Notes: generated by a model not told the origin, from the sequence alone. 64,000 nucleotides of DNA from Methanobacterium sp. UBA279 (GCA_002502855.1 DAQK01000021.1:1-64000); one strand, 5' to 3'; positions 44,280-56,887 are shown, numbered from the stretch's first letter. Translations and numbers: made by a program.

Positions 44280-44585
44280 TTACTTCGGCTCAATCAGCAT
44301 GACACAGCATTCTTCCTCATAGATGGGCTTGTGCTCAACTCCCCCAGGTATAACGATCATCTCACCTTCCTTAATATCGAACACCTTATCCCTGGTAGCG
44401 AGCTTGAAGCTCCCCTCAACGGCGATAAATACCTCATCAGTCTTCGGGTGCTGGTGCCAGACGAAATCCCTCCTGGCTTTAACCAGTTTGAAGTAGTAGT
44501 CGTTCATCTGGGCGATAACCTTATAGGAATGCAGCTCTGTTATCAAATCAGCTTTATCTTTAATATTCACTTTCCTGATTTCCAT
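44280..44585 (-). CDS. Cupin-domain protein
   Basis: 101 residues, a single cupin barrel: metal motif HQHPKTDEVFIAVEGS (HxHx4Ex6G) and second motif PGGVEHKP. Likely metal binding; substrate unknown. It follows a 44-residue gene by 1 bp and belongs to the same run of minus-strand genes. Confidence 0.85.
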   Translation of the reverse strand: MEIRKVNIKDKADLITELHSYKVIAQMNDYYFKLVKARRDFVWHQHPKTDEVFIAVEGSFKLATRDKVFDIKEGEMIVIPGGVEHKPIYEEECCVMLIEPK

Positions 44586-44586
44586 A

Positions 44587-44721
44587 TTAATTCTCCAGTA
44601 ATCTTGACATCCTATCCATGAAATTCTGGGCTGATTTTATGGTTTTTATTAGTTCCTCTTGGGATGGTTTGGTGTGGAATGAGTATTGGTGCTTCTGGAA
44701 GCACTTATCTAACTCATTCAT
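44587..44721 (-). CDS. 44-residue protein coupled to the HTH-nucleotidyltransferase
   Basis: ATG 44721 overlaps the TGA of the upstream gene (ATGA). Encodes MNELDKCFQKHQYSFHTKPS, then a helix QEELIKTIKSAQNFMDRMSR. The position (directly after an MNT gene) and helical make-up suggest a very short HEPN-like partner or the remnant of one. It has no Rx4H motif. Confidence 0.55.
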   Translation of the reverse strand: MNELDKCFQKHQYSFHTKPSQEELIKTIKSAQNFMDRMSRLLEN

Positions 44722-45248
44722 ACAGGTTCACCCTCTATTACTAGAGAAATTTTCATCAAGGAATTGTAAAATGGTGGGTCATTTAATTTTATATCGTCTA
44801 ATTTTTCAGGTGTAAGTATAAGAATGTGTGCATCTGATGAAGTTCTACTACTTAATTTACTGTATAATTGATTTAATTCATGTGTGGAGGGTGCTTTATC
44901 TGTTTTTATCCATATGTCGATATCACTTTCATCCGTGTTGGTACCAGAAGCCCAACTACCATACAAAGCAGCAGACTGTGCCCACGAAGGTGAAATTTCC
45001 TCCCACTTTAAGATGTTCAGGTTCAGCATCACTTTTATAGCTTTAACTAAAGGGGTGTTTTTGTTGTAGTATTTCAGTCCTTTTCTTTCAAGTAAGCCTT
45101 CTTTTTCCATTTCCTTTAGAAATCGTGATACCAATCCCTTTGAGGTGTTGGTGTCTTTGGATATCTCTGTGACTCTTATTTCATCCCTTAGAAATACTTC
45201 ATGCAGTATGTTCAAACGTTCCTGGGTTTTGAAAAGTTCACTGACCAT
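44718..45248 (-). CDS. Winged-helix nucleotidyltransferase fusion
   Basis: 176 residues: winged helix at the N-terminus (RVTEISKDTNTSKGLVSRFL), then a minimal nucleotidyltransferase with LYGSWASGTNTDESDIDIWI. In such fusions the HTH probably regulates the operon while the enzyme modifies a HEPN partner. It heads the minus-strand run with the 44-residue gene and the cupin. Confidence 0.82.
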   Translation of the reverse strand: MVSELFKTQERLNILHEVFLRDEIRVTEISKDTNTSKGLVSRFLKEMEKEGLLERKGLKYYNKNTPLVKAIKVMLNLNILKWEEISPSWAQSAALYGSWASGTNTDESDIDIWIKTDKAPSTHELNQLYSKLSSRTSSDAHILILTPEKLDDIKLNDPPFYNSLMKISLVIEGEPV

Positions 45249-45496
45249 GTTAAATAATAATATTATAGATTATAAACTTTTTGTTCATGATCTGAAAACA
45301 AATTGTTTACGTATCATAAACTTTTTAGACAATTCATAGTTTTGTTTTTTCATAAATAATTATTAATACTAAATATATAAGTAATATTATTTTCGGGTGA
45401 ATTACTGAGAACAAAAATTGTAAGGGGTATAGAAATTATAATATATTCTTCAAATGACTTGCATAGCATTCTTAAAAAATAAAAAATCGAGAGCCT

Positions 45497-45757
45497 GTGG
45501 TTATAACTGATTCAGAACACTTTTTAGACAGTACCAATAGAAAATACTGTGAATATGGCTCGATATATGAATTAATAAGAAATCATGATCCGTTAAATAT
45601 TAAATTATCAAATGATAATAAATTTATTGTAGTTTATAAGCATCCCTCAAATGATAGATATTATATCATCGTTGTTATTTTCATTAGGAGTCTTGTTGAA
45701 ATTAGGTTAGTAACAACATTTCCTACAAAAATCAGTAAGGGAGGTAGATATTTATGA
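45497..45757 (+). CDS. DUF4258-like small protein, putative toxin partner
   Basis: 86 residues (GTG start), hydrophobic beta-rich centre (KFIVVYKHPSNDRYYIIVVI). It overlaps the next gene by ATGA. The arrangement of a small basic protein plus DUF2283 is like known toxin-antitoxin-type pairs; the DUF4258 label is tentative. An open frame without start continues 7 codons upstream. Confidence 0.55.
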   Translation: MVITDSEHFLDSTNRKYCEYGSIYELIRNHDPLNIKLSNDNKFIVVYKHPSNDRYYIIVVIFIRSLVEIRLVTTFPTKISKGGRYL

Positions 45758-46125
45758 TTAAAGAAACAATCCCAATAAATTATAAATATGATGATACAGT
45801 CGATGCTTTAATGATTAAGGTAGACAACTTTGAGCATGAAACAAGCGTACCTCTTACTGATGATATTATCATGGATTTGAATAAAAAAGGTGAATTTATA
45901 GCGTTAGAAATACTAAATGCTTCCCATGTACTAGATACAACACCAGAAAGCTTACAGAATATTAGTAATATAGATTTAACTGTTAAAGTAAATGATTATC
46001 AGATATTCGTCAACTCCATATTCACATTACCTATTAAAGGTCATGAAGAAATCAAAGCTACTAATGCAACTACAACCAACGATATCAACATTCCTTTTAT
46101 GGACGCTAGACTACCAACCGCTTAA
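45754..46125 (+). CDS. DUF2283 protein
   Basis: 123 residues. YKYDDTVDALMIKVDNFEHE and IIMDLNKKGEFIALEILNAS match DUF2283, a small family often found beside toxin-like genes. The C-terminal 55 residues (LTVKVNDYQIFVNS...) are extra. GGAGGTAGATATTT ribosome site, translationally coupled to the previous gene. Confidence 0.78.
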   Translation: MIKETIPINYKYDDTVDALMIKVDNFEHETSVPLTDDIIMDLNKKGEFIALEILNASHVLDTTPESLQNISNIDLTVKVNDYQIFVNSIFTLPIKGHEEIKATNATTTNDINIPFMDARLPTA

Positions 46126-46349
46126 TTCGTTCACTTTTTTTCTCATTTTATTACATGGTAATCCAACTTTAGAGAGGATACCACAACCTATTATCCAGAT
46201 TTTATCTGGAAATTAATTTCAAAAAAGATAAAAGTTCCCACTACCAATATAGAATTCAGTCTACATTAGAAAAAATTATAGTTTTTATGCATCTTTTAGG
46301 AGACTTAAAAAGGCTGATCTGTTGAGTATTTATATTTTGGAGAATTTAC

Positions 46350-46919
46350 ATGGTAGATTTAATAAAATCAACGGTGAAATGTTATAAGAAGAAGACTAAG
46401 AAGACTGTTGGTGGGGAGCAGAAGATCTATGAGTACAATCAGTACCAGGTTCCCCTGAAGAGGTCTGATAATTTGGTCTGCAGTGAAGAGGTTTACGTCA
46501 TTCCGCAAAACTACTTTGAGGGTCTGATCGAGGCGGAAGTGAAATCCCAACTGGAAGATCTTGAGCAACATAAGGAGCTCATTGTCGGATATAAAAAAGA
46601 GCTTGCAGATTTAGAGTGGAAGCATGGTGAACTATCAAGATCCTATAAGGCCCTGGTAAGTAAAAATGCCAAGACCAACAAGAAGTTGCGCCTGGAGGTG
46701 GAAAAAACCACCACACTCAAGGAGGAAAACCAGAAGCTTAAAAGCCAGTTACAGCAGATAATGAAGGATCATAAGGATTTAAAAGGTTTATACGAGACCC
46801 ACCTTGAAAAAATCAAATTAGAAGATGAATCTAATTCGAAGAAAGAACAGGATATATGGAATTCAATTAAAAGCCGTTTCACCAGTCGAGAGATGAAAGA
46901 CCAGGAGGACCAGGAATAA
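46350..46919 (+). CDS. Coiled-coil protein
   Basis: 189 residues. After a basic N-terminal region (VKCYKKKTKKTVGGEQKIYE) with a short beta motif, residues 70-160 are heptad-rich (EELIVGYKKEL-like, LRLEVEKTTTLKEENQKLKS), predicting a long coiled coil. Function unknown. Stand-alone with 130 bp before the Cas4-like gene. Confidence 0.65.
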   Translation: MVDLIKSTVKCYKKKTKKTVGGEQKIYEYNQYQVPLKRSDNLVCSEEVYVIPQNYFEGLIEAEVKSQLEDLEQHKELIVGYKKELADLEWKHGELSRSYKALVSKNAKTNKKLRLEVEKTTTLKEENQKLKSQLQQIMKDHKDLKGLYETHLEKIKLEDESNSKKEQDIWNSIKSRFTSREMKDQEDQE

Positions 46920-47048
46920 AGACTGGGATTAGGACCTGTAGACGGTGAATAAAACTATCTTAATAGACTTTTATGTAAAATTTTATTACTTCTCAAACAC
47001 TCTGCATTCATTTATAAGACCTAGATTAGAATATTTAAATGTGAAAAC

Positions 47049-47714
47049 ATGAGAATCTTTAAGGGAACTCCCCATCCAACCATCAGCAAGGTCAACGTGA
47101 TAGAAAACCAGAACAACTTCCCCATCAGCTGGCTCAACACCCAGGCCTACTGTGAATACTGCATCTTCCTGGAAAATGTCAAGGGAATAGCAGCCAAACC
47201 GACCAAGGCCATGATGGAGGGGACCAAGGGACATGCTGATCTGGAAAAAGAATTCCAGAAAGATGCTGAACCCGCATCCTTCGAGGAGATGCTGGAGACC
47301 TCGCTTACTGCTGAAATCTTCTCCCGGGAACTACCCGTGGAATCAGCCCGGTACGGTATAAGGGGATTCATAGACGAAGTTTGGATGACCCCTGATGAGT
47401 TCATGATCATAGATGACAAACCAGGAAACAGGGCCTATCCCTCCAGTATAAACCAGGTATTCGGGTACTGCCTGGCCTTCAAAGACAGAGTCCAGGAGGA
47501 TAGAAGGATAGTAGCCTCCCTCCGGGAGAGGGGTACGGACAACATATTCTGGTCCGCTTACTTCGATGAACAGGCAGAAAAGGCAGTGATCGAAATAATC
47601 CAACGGGTGCATAACCTTTTAGATGGATCCATCGATTACATACCAACTAAAAATCCTAAAAAATGCCAAAACTGCCGGTTCAGAAGTAGTTGCGATCGGA
47701 AAGCGGAGTTTTAA
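47049..47714 (+). CDS. Cas4/RecB-like PD-(D/E)XK nuclease
   Basis: 221 residues: C-containing start YCEYCIFL, nuclease core RGFIDEVWM and MIIDDKPG (the D...DxK pair), and CQNCRFRSSC at the end. The four cysteines can hold an iron-sulfur cluster as in Cas4. No CRISPR repeats or other cas genes are near, so it is a solo Cas4-family exonuclease, perhaps for DNA repair. Confidence 0.8.
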   Translation: MRIFKGTPHPTISKVNVIENQNNFPISWLNTQAYCEYCIFLENVKGIAAKPTKAMMEGTKGHADLEKEFQKDAEPASFEEMLETSLTAEIFSRELPVESARYGIRGFIDEVWMTPDEFMIIDDKPGNRAYPSSINQVFGYCLAFKDRVQEDRRIVASLRERGTDNIFWSAYFDEQAEKAVIEIIQRVHNLLDGSIDYIPTKNPKKCQNCRFRSSCDRKAEF

Positions 47715-47857
47715 AAAATAAAGTGGTTATTTACTGATATTTCCCTGTTTTAATGTATTTAGATAATAGGTTTCCTGTTTCGATAAATTTAAATACTACG
47801 TTCAACTTAATGGAGAGTACCGTATATGTGGTTTATTTGTTTCTAAAATATGTTTTG

Positions 47858-47929
<72 letters not shown>

Positions 47930-47954
47930 TCTTTTAAATAGAGGCGGCTAACCT

Positions 47955-49088
47955 ATGGAAAATATGCTGGTGGTTGGGGTTAACACCCGTTCAGTAGCCT
48001 GTTCTTTAAAGAAATTAGGCTACACTGTTTATTCTGCAGATTATTTCGGTGTTATGGATCTCCGACCATGTGTGGACAGGTATAAATCTATTCTAAGCCA
48101 GGAACCCTACCAGTCCTGTGGTAAATTTACAGAAAACTTTAATTCAAAAGATATAGAGGAACTGACAGCTGATTTAATCCATGAATCTGATTCTATAATA
48201 TGCCTGGCTGGTGTTTCACCAGATACTTTCCCTAAAAATAAGATCCTGGGAAATAAATCAGTTGAAGATGTGGATGATAAATATCTTCTCTATAAAAAAC
48301 TTGAAGGTAAATTTAATTTTCCTCTAACTTTTAATGTATCTGATATAGGTGAAGCAGGAGAAATAGCCGCCAATTACCCTGAGAAGAATTTCATCATCAA
48401 ACCCCGCACTGGTTCTGGTGGCTACGGGATAAGGGAATTAGGTGAGAAAGAAGATATTGATTTTACAAATTTCCTACTGCAAGAGAGATTAACCGGCTTA
48501 AATTTAAGCGCATCAGTCCTTTCTACTAGCAGCGAATCACGAATCATTCTCACCAGCCAGCAGATCATAGGAGATACCCAGCTGTGTCAGAAAGAGCCCT
48601 ATGGTTACTGTGGTAACATCGCCCCCTTAACTGATGGAAATATCGCCCGAGAGGTATCAGAGACCGCAGAAGAAATTATAGATTACTTACAATTGGCTGG
48701 TTCCAACGGTGTTGACTTCATCCTGAAAGATGATGAATTATTTGTTGTAGAAGTAAATCCCCGCATACAGGGAACTATGGAATGTGCTGAACTCAGCTTA
48801 AATATAAATATGGTGGAAGCCCATATCGCAGCCTGCCAGGGATTCTTAATGGATATTCCTCAACCTTCAAAGTTTACGGTGAAGATGATCGTCCATGCCC
48901 GGGAGCGTTCCCAGGTGGGAAAACTTGATTTTGAAGGTGTCTATGACTTACCGGCTGAAAATGTCATCATTGAAGAAGGGGAGCCTGTAGTCACTGTTAT
49001 AAGCTCTGGAAAAGTTTTAGAGAATGCACTTTATACTGCCCGTAAACTGATAAGAAGAGTTTATAAAGGTTTGAATCGGGTGATTTAG
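47955..49088 (+). CDS. ATP-grasp ligase (COG2232-like)
   Basis: 377 residues. ATP-grasp core: KNFIIKPRTGSGGYGIRE, NFLLQERLTGLNLSAS, and metal site DFILKDDELFVVEVNPRIQG. The N-terminal part (MLVVGVNTRSVACSLKKLGY) resembles the pre-ATP-grasp domain of COG2232, found in methanogens. It would join an acid to an amine; substrates unknown. Downstream of tRNA-Gln and possibly on the same transcript. Confidence 0.75.
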   Translation: MENMLVVGVNTRSVACSLKKLGYTVYSADYFGVMDLRPCVDRYKSILSQEPYQSCGKFTENFNSKDIEELTADLIHESDSIICLAGVSPDTFPKNKILGNKSVEDVDDKYLLYKKLEGKFNFPLTFNVSDIGEAGEIAANYPEKNFIIKPRTGSGGYGIRELGEKEDIDFTNFLLQERLTGLNLSASVLSTSSESRIILTSQQIIGDTQLCQKEPYGYCGNIAPLTDGNIAREVSETAEEIIDYLQLAGSNGVDFILKDDELFVVEVNPRIQGTMECAELSLNINMVEAHIAACQGFLMDIPQPSKFTVKMIVHARERSQVGKLDFEGVYDLPAENVIIEEGEPVVTVISSGKVLENALYTARKLIRRVYKGLNRVI

Positions 49089-49120
49089 ATTCTTCTAAGA
49101 TGGATGGTCGAAAATAAGAA

Positions 49121-49384
49121 TTAAATTCTTTTCCTCTTCTTCTGTATAGTGTAATAATGTTGATTCTTCATTCGGGAGATGGTTTTACCATTTTTTATGG
49201 CCTGCCAGAATCCAGCGGCACTACCTAAGGGAACACCGATCATGAGACCGATGAACAATCCCCAGGTTGCTCCTTCGGTAGAAAGTATGATGTAACCAGA
49301 TAGAACAGTAACTATTACTACACTCAACACAAGGAGTATAAACATTTCAAATGGTGAACGTAGAAATTTCCATGGTTTTTCCAT
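49121..49384 (-). CDS. Two-helix small membrane protein
   Basis: 87 residues: two transmembrane helices (FEMFILLVLSVVIVTVLSGY and WGLFIGLMIGVPLGSAAGFW) and basic tail KNQHYYTIQKKRKRI. No family recognised. Convergent with the ATP-grasp gene. Confidence 0.6.
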   Translation of the reverse strand: MEKPWKFLRSPFEMFILLVLSVVIVTVLSGYIILSTEGATWGLFIGLMIGVPLGSAAGFWQAIKNGKTISRMKNQHYYTIQKKRKRI

Positions 49385-49536
49385 AAAATCACTCTAGGAT
49401 ATCTAATACCAGTGGGGGATGAACTGATTCCTAGATTGTTATTAAGTTAAAATTTAATTAAAATTACAGTTGTTTCATTTTATTATGGGTGCGTATTTTT
49501 TATATTCAATTAGTAAACCCTTATAATATTTGCAAT

Positions 49537-49638
49537 TTAGATTTCTTTTCTAAATTTTTTGACCAATATTTGCATTATTGCAGGGACAGCTACAAAACTG
49601 CATGCTATTACTATAAAAATCCGAAGTATGTCGCTCAT
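49537..49638 (-). CDS. 33-residue single-helix membrane protein
   Basis: MSDILRIFIVIACSFVAVPA followed by IMQILVKKFRKEI; one helix with a basic end. A GAAGGTGGAAATTC ribosome site fits well. Not recognised. Downstream of the 49-residue gene on the same strand. Confidence 0.55.
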   Translation of the reverse strand: MSDILRIFIVIACSFVAVPAIMQILVKKFRKEI

Positions 49639-49727
49639 GAATTTCCACCTTCTTATTTTTATCTACTATAGGATGGTATTTGTTTCTAATTAATATGATT
49701 TTTGATGAACCCTTACTGCATTACTAT

Positions 49728-49877
49728 TTAAATTAAACCTAAAACGTATGCTATGAGAATGAACATTCCGATAACGATAATTACGGTGGACATAATTACG
49801 GCACCCACCGCCACCATGTAAAGTTTAGCTCTACGATCTGGGTCATCAAGCAGGTATTCTATAATGTCACCTTCCAT
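49728..49877 (-). CDS. 49-residue small membrane protein
   Basis: MEGDIIEYLLDDPDRRAKLY then one long hydrophobic helix ending YVLGLI. It has an acidic cytoplasmic start. Same orientation as the ATP synthase operon and DUF61 upstream. Not recognised as a known subunit. Confidence 0.55.
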   Translation of the reverse strand: MEGDIIEYLLDDPDRRAKLYMVAVGAVIMSTVIIVIGMFILIAYVLGLI

Positions 49878-49932
49878 AATATCATCTTTAATTTGATTTT
49901 AATTGTCCTTTAATCTATCACAAATAAATTTC

Positions 49933-50343
49933 TTATCTATTCAAAAATATATACTGGCTAGTTGTTGGCAGTTCCTTTCTTAGAATCCTGATATAAGGCC
50001 TGTAAATGAATATTTCATTGTCATCGCATTCTACCGAAAGGATCTGTTCTAAAACTCTGCATTCCTGTTTACCAGTTATCCGGGCTCCGGAGATGGTAGC
50101 GTCAATCTCTATATAGAAGGGAAGTTTTATCAGGTCATGTTCGGATTCTGGAATAATTTCAGCCAGTTTATCAAGTTCTGCTTTATGGAATCTATGTCGG
50201 GTACCATCTGCTCCCAGAACATGGGGTTTTTCTTCCTTTAAAAGTTCTTGTAGGGTTTTCCTTTTTCGGGGAATGTGTCGATTCAGGGTTATTATCTGTT
50301 TTTTCAATAATCGGTCTGCACGTTCTAAATCTTCTTTTGTCAT
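49933..50343 (-). CDS. DUF61 (UPF0216) protein
   Basis: 136 residues, archaeal UPF0216/DUF61 family: LNRHIPRKRKTLQELLKEE near the start and SGARITGKQECRVLEQIL later. Function unknown. It follows DUF22 and the ATP synthase operon in the same orientation; co-transcription is possible over a gap of about 190 bp. Confidence 0.8.
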   Translation of the reverse strand: MTKEDLERADRLLKKQIITLNRHIPRKRKTLQELLKEEKPHVLGADGTRHRFHKAELDKLAEIIPESEHDLIKLPFYIEIDATISGARITGKQECRVLEQILSVECDDNEIFIYRPYIRILRKELPTTSQYIFLNR

Positions 50344-50529
50344 TTTCTAGATTATATAGGGTGGAATTTTATATCAATTTTTTGGTGTAAGACAAACTGA
50401 GTTTCTGGTGGAAGAAATATTTGGAATGGAAAAAAATATTTTAGTGGAATTTTATTTAAAAAATTCCAGGAAGGTAGTGTATTGCATATTTACTGTATCA
50501 GTATTCCTATTTACCTGATCATCTGTTTG

Positions 50530-50904
50530 CTAGTAGATCTTAAGTTTAGAGAGAATCAAAGTACCTATTAGATCACCTTTTTTTACTTCACCATCTATGG
50601 CAGCGGCAAAAGTGGCATAATCAGCATGTCTTTCCATTTCAATGGTGAGGGGCACCTTTTCTCCCACGGCGATCACATGGCCATACCTGTTTCTACCATA
50701 GAAATCCAGAAAGCCAACGTAGTCTGGTGGTATAGTGATGCTTTCGATTTTAATTGGTTTGATATCACCTGATTCAAATTTAACGTCTTCTGCGGCGATT
50801 ATCCATACATACTTACCGGAACCTGTGTATTTATATTCTCCTTCTCCGTGGATACTTTTCAGTTCATGCCTAATATCTTCCAGTCTGTTAATGATTCTGA
50901 CCAT
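50530..50904 (-). CDS. DUF22 protein
   Basis: About 124 residues. ESITIPPDYVGFLDFYGRN and AIDGEVKKGDLIGTLILSKL match DUF22, a beta-rich archaeal family of unknown function. ATG 50904 has GGGTGAAATTG; it lies 21 bp after atpD, so it may be the last gene of the operon. Confidence 0.78.
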   Translation of the reverse strand: MVRIINRLEDIRHELKSIHGEGEYKYTGSGKYVWIIAAEDVKFESGDIKPIKIESITIPPDYVGFLDFYGRNRYGHVIAVGEKVPLTIEMERHADYATFAAAIDGEVKKGDLIGTLILSKLKIY

Positions 50905-50925
50905 CAATTTCACCCAGTAAAAAGA

Positions 50926-51564
50926 TTATTCTTCCATGGTTTGTTTAATAATTTTCAGGCGCACAAAATTCTCCCTTTCCATCTCTTCCAGGCGCATTTC
51001 AATATATTTAACCGTAGCCTCTAGTTTAGGGATTATATTATGCTCTAATGCGTTAACTCTTCTTTTGGTGGACTCGATCTCACCGGCCAGTAACTTAACA
51101 GTCATCTCCACTTCACAGAGCTCCAATATAAGCTCAATAGCCTCTTCAAAACCTTTGGCGGTTTCGTCAAGTTTGGCAGAGGAGTCTACCAGTCCATAAC
51201 CCCTCTGGAGCATGTTCTTTTTAATGTTCTCGTATTCAATAACCGGGACGGTTACCCCCATTACATTACGGGTGTCCACATCAATATCCAGGGATTCCTG
51301 TACAGACAGGGCAGCCTTTTTCACGGCAAAATCACCCATAACCGACTCGGTGATCAGGAGGTCGTTGAAGGATTCTCCTAATTTTTCTTCCACCTTCTCC
51401 CGAACACCTTTGGCCCTATCCAGGATGCTGAAAAACTCCATGATCAGGGCGTCTCTTTTCTCTTTTAGGAGTTTATGGCCTTTAGTTGCCAGATTAACCC
51501 TGTCCTTTAACTTAAGAAGTTCCATCCTGGTGGGATTTACTCCTTCTAAAATTTCTTCGGCCAT
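50926..51564 (-). CDS. atpD: A-type ATP synthase subunit D
   Basis: 212 residues; central stalk subunit, a long coiled coil at both ends (PTRMELLKLKDRVNLATKGH; KRRVNALEHNIIPKLEATVK). It connects the A3B3 head to the rotor. 31 bp after atpB. Confidence 0.95.
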   Translation of the reverse strand: MAEEILEGVNPTRMELLKLKDRVNLATKGHKLLKEKRDALIMEFFSILDRAKGVREKVEEKLGESFNDLLITESVMGDFAVKKAALSVQESLDIDVDTRNVMGVTVPVIEYENIKKNMLQRGYGLVDSSAKLDETAKGFEEAIELILELCEVEMTVKLLAGEIESTKRRVNALEHNIIPKLEATVKYIEMRLEEMERENFVRLKIIKQTMEE

Positions 51565-51595
51565 CTTTTCACCTTAAAAAATTAAATTAGGGAAT

Positions 51596-52987
<1,392 letters not shown>

Positions 52988-52991
52988 TTAA

Positions 52992-54749
<1,758 letters not shown>

Positions 54750-54773
54750 TAATATTCCTCCACAATCATTTTT

Positions 54774-55115
54774 TTATTTCACGGTTTCAATACCAATGGC
54801 TCTTCTCACCAATTCTCTTAAAGGATCGGTGACTCTTTCAATGGGGCCTGTTTTGTCTGGTATCTCCACTATTATGGGTATTGTCCTCGTTTTTGTTGTT
54901 TTATCAATGAAATCCCTTATTTCATCTCCAATTTTTTCAGTGGTAATTATAATTGAGAATCCCTGATCTGTGAGATCTTTTATAACTTTTTTTGCTTCCT
55001 CTGAATCTTTTACTGTGTTGGTTTCTTTTATTCCTCCCAGTCTAAAACCGATAACAGTATCTGAATCGCCAACTATGGCTATGGATGATTTATGCAATTG
55101 TGGATCGTGATTCAT
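54774..55115 (-). CDS. atpF: A-type ATP synthase subunit F
   Basis: 113 residues; central stalk regulatory subunit with IAIVGDSDTVIGFRLGG and ITTEKIGDEIRDFID. ATGA overlap with atpC. Confidence 0.95.
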   Translation of the reverse strand: MNHDPQLHKSSIAIVGDSDTVIGFRLGGIKETNTVKDSEEAKKVIKDLTDQGFSIIITTEKIGDEIRDFIDKTTKTRTIPIIVEIPDKTGPIERVTDPLRELVRRAIGIETVK

Positions 55116-56248
55116 TTCAATCCCCCGGGTACCATTTGAGTTATGACTTTAGGAGTGAAGCCCTCTTGCTTGGCACGTAATATTACCTTCAAATTTTTTA
55201 TTTCGATTTCTTTACTGGCTAAGAAGTTCATCATAGGTCCTATAGTAGAAGGTCTGGTTTTAGATAAAATTATACCGAGTTCAATGTTGTATCTATCTAA
55301 TGCGGATTCTAAAGTGGATATGGAACCTGTTTTTTCGTATTCAGGAAGGTTATCCCTGATCACATCAGCATAATCCGTTCCCTCCAGCAGACTTACGAAG
55401 TCAAGCATTTTTTCAGCATCCAAAAGATCTTTAAGTTTCCATTCATTCAGTTGATGACCTCCTGGGATTAGGTAGTCCTCTATATCCTTGAACTCTAGAC
55501 CGTCAACCCGGGAACGTAGAATTATCATGAGATTGATTATATCTATATTGGTGCTGATCATGGAGTTTAGAGCTTCTATATCTTTATTTTTAGATGTGTC
55601 TGGAACTGTTTCCAGTAATTTTTCGAAATAATATTTGTCCAGGGATGTTTCCAGTGGTAGGATTAGTCCCTTTTCCCGGTATAGAGGTATGGCTTCTTGT
55701 ACGATTTCATGATACTCGGTATCTTTCAGAGCTTCTGCAACTTCGTCGATGTTTTCGGAATCAATTAATCTATTTAAAACATCCTTTTTGAGTCTTCCAA
55801 AGGGTATTATAGAGTCCTTTATCTCCTCAACGTCAACTTCCATTTCTTTAGCTACTAAAATGGTCTTAATATTTTGAACGTCCCATCTACTGAGTTGTAC
55901 TTCGAAAAATTCTTTAAATTTTTTGGGAGAAATCCTGACGATTAATTCATGGGTTTCTGCCAGTTGCATATCCATTGCTTTCTCGAAGGGGAATTTATCC
56001 ATATATTTTTTGTACTCTGGTACCTCTTCCACCAGTATAAATGCTTCTTCCGGTCTTTTTGCATCTATTATTTCCATCATCTGTTTTCGATCCAGCAAAT
56101 TCGCTTTCCTAGCCATTACTCTTGCATTGGGATATGCGTAAGGAGCAAATTGGAAGAATTGTCTGGTTGTTACCAGAACAACAATTATCGCTGTTATTAT
56201 TGCTCCGAGGATTATAATCATAAATAAATCCGGGCTAACGTCAGCCAT
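55112..56248 (-). CDS. atpC: A-type ATP synthase subunit C
   Basis: 378 residues; V-type d/C subunit joining the rotor ring and central stalk. An N-terminal hydrophobic segment (LFMIIILGAIITAIIVVLVT) precedes the three repeated helical domains; this lead helix occurs in Methanobacteriales. 12 bp after atpE. Confidence 0.95.
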   Translation of the reverse strand: MADVSPDLFMIIILGAIITAIIVVLVTTRQFFQFAPYAYPNARVMARKANLLDRKQMMEIIDAKRPEEAFILVEEVPEYKKYMDKFPFEKAMDMQLAETHELIVRISPKKFKEFFEVQLSRWDVQNIKTILVAKEMEVDVEEIKDSIIPFGRLKKDVLNRLIDSENIDEVAEALKDTEYHEIVQEAIPLYREKGLILPLETSLDKYYFEKLLETVPDTSKNKDIEALNSMISTNIDIINLMIILRSRVDGLEFKDIEDYLIPGGHQLNEWKLKDLLDAEKMLDFVSLLEGTDYADVIRDNLPEYEKTGSISTLESALDRYNIELGIILSKTRPSTIGPMMNFLASKEIEIKNLKVILRAKQEGFTPKVITQMVPGGLK

Positions 56249-56260
56249 CCTATCTCTCCT

Positions 56261-56887
56261 TTATTTAAATAAAACCTTAGCAACCTCTAATCTAAGTAGT
56301 CCTCTGAAACGCTCCATTCTCGCCTCAATGGTATTGTTGACCTCGACGTTACCATCTGCAGTTTTTACAATCACTCCCCCGATGGTATCCGTTGTTCCCC
56401 CCATACTCAGGGTGGTTTTATTACCGGTTGCTTCAGATACTACTATCTCTAAATTGCTTAAGGAAGGTTCTATCTTTTTGATATCATCTTCCTTCACAAA
56501 GATTTCCAGGTTTCCTCCGCCAATCTCCAGAGAAGCCTCTTCAGTCAGATCAGTGAGGGATTGTATGTAATCTTCTGACTCACCAGATGCAATTTTCCCG
56601 AACTCTTCAATGGCCTTTTTGAAGGCAGCTGCCACTAGTTCTTCTCTTGCTTCCAGTATCTTTCTTTTTGAATTCAGTTTTGCATCTGATATAATCTGTT
56701 GTTTCCGTATTTCTGCTTCTTTATTAGCATTCTCAATGATAGTATTCTCTTCTTTCTGTGCATTCACTTTTCCCTGTTCTGTGATCTCAGTGGCTCTCTC
56801 TTCTGCTTCCTTTATTATTTGGTCGGCCTTTTTTTGGGAATCGGTAAGTATACTTTCCACTATCTTTCCTGCTGCTTCTGAACTCAT
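56261..56887 (-). CDS. atpE: A-type ATP synthase subunit E
   Basis: 208 residues; peripheral stalk subunit, N-terminal coiled coil (KKADQIIKEAEERATEITEQ) and globular C-terminus. Pairs with AtpH. Confidence 0.95.
   Translation of the reverse strand: MSSEAAGKIVESILTDSQKKADQIIKEAEERATEITEQGKVNAQKEENTIIENANKEAEIRKQQIISDAKLNSKRKILEAREELVAAAFKKAIEEFGKIASGESEDYIQSLTDLTEEASLEIGGGNLEIFVKEDDIKKIEPSLSNLEIVVSEATGNKTTLSMGGTTDTIGGVIVKTADGNVEVNNTIEARMERFRGLLRLEVAKVLFK

Noticed and set aside
47049..47714. Evidence for a CRISPR-Cas locus
   Set aside because: Only one Cas4-like gene; no repeats with regular spacers and no other cas gene within the window.
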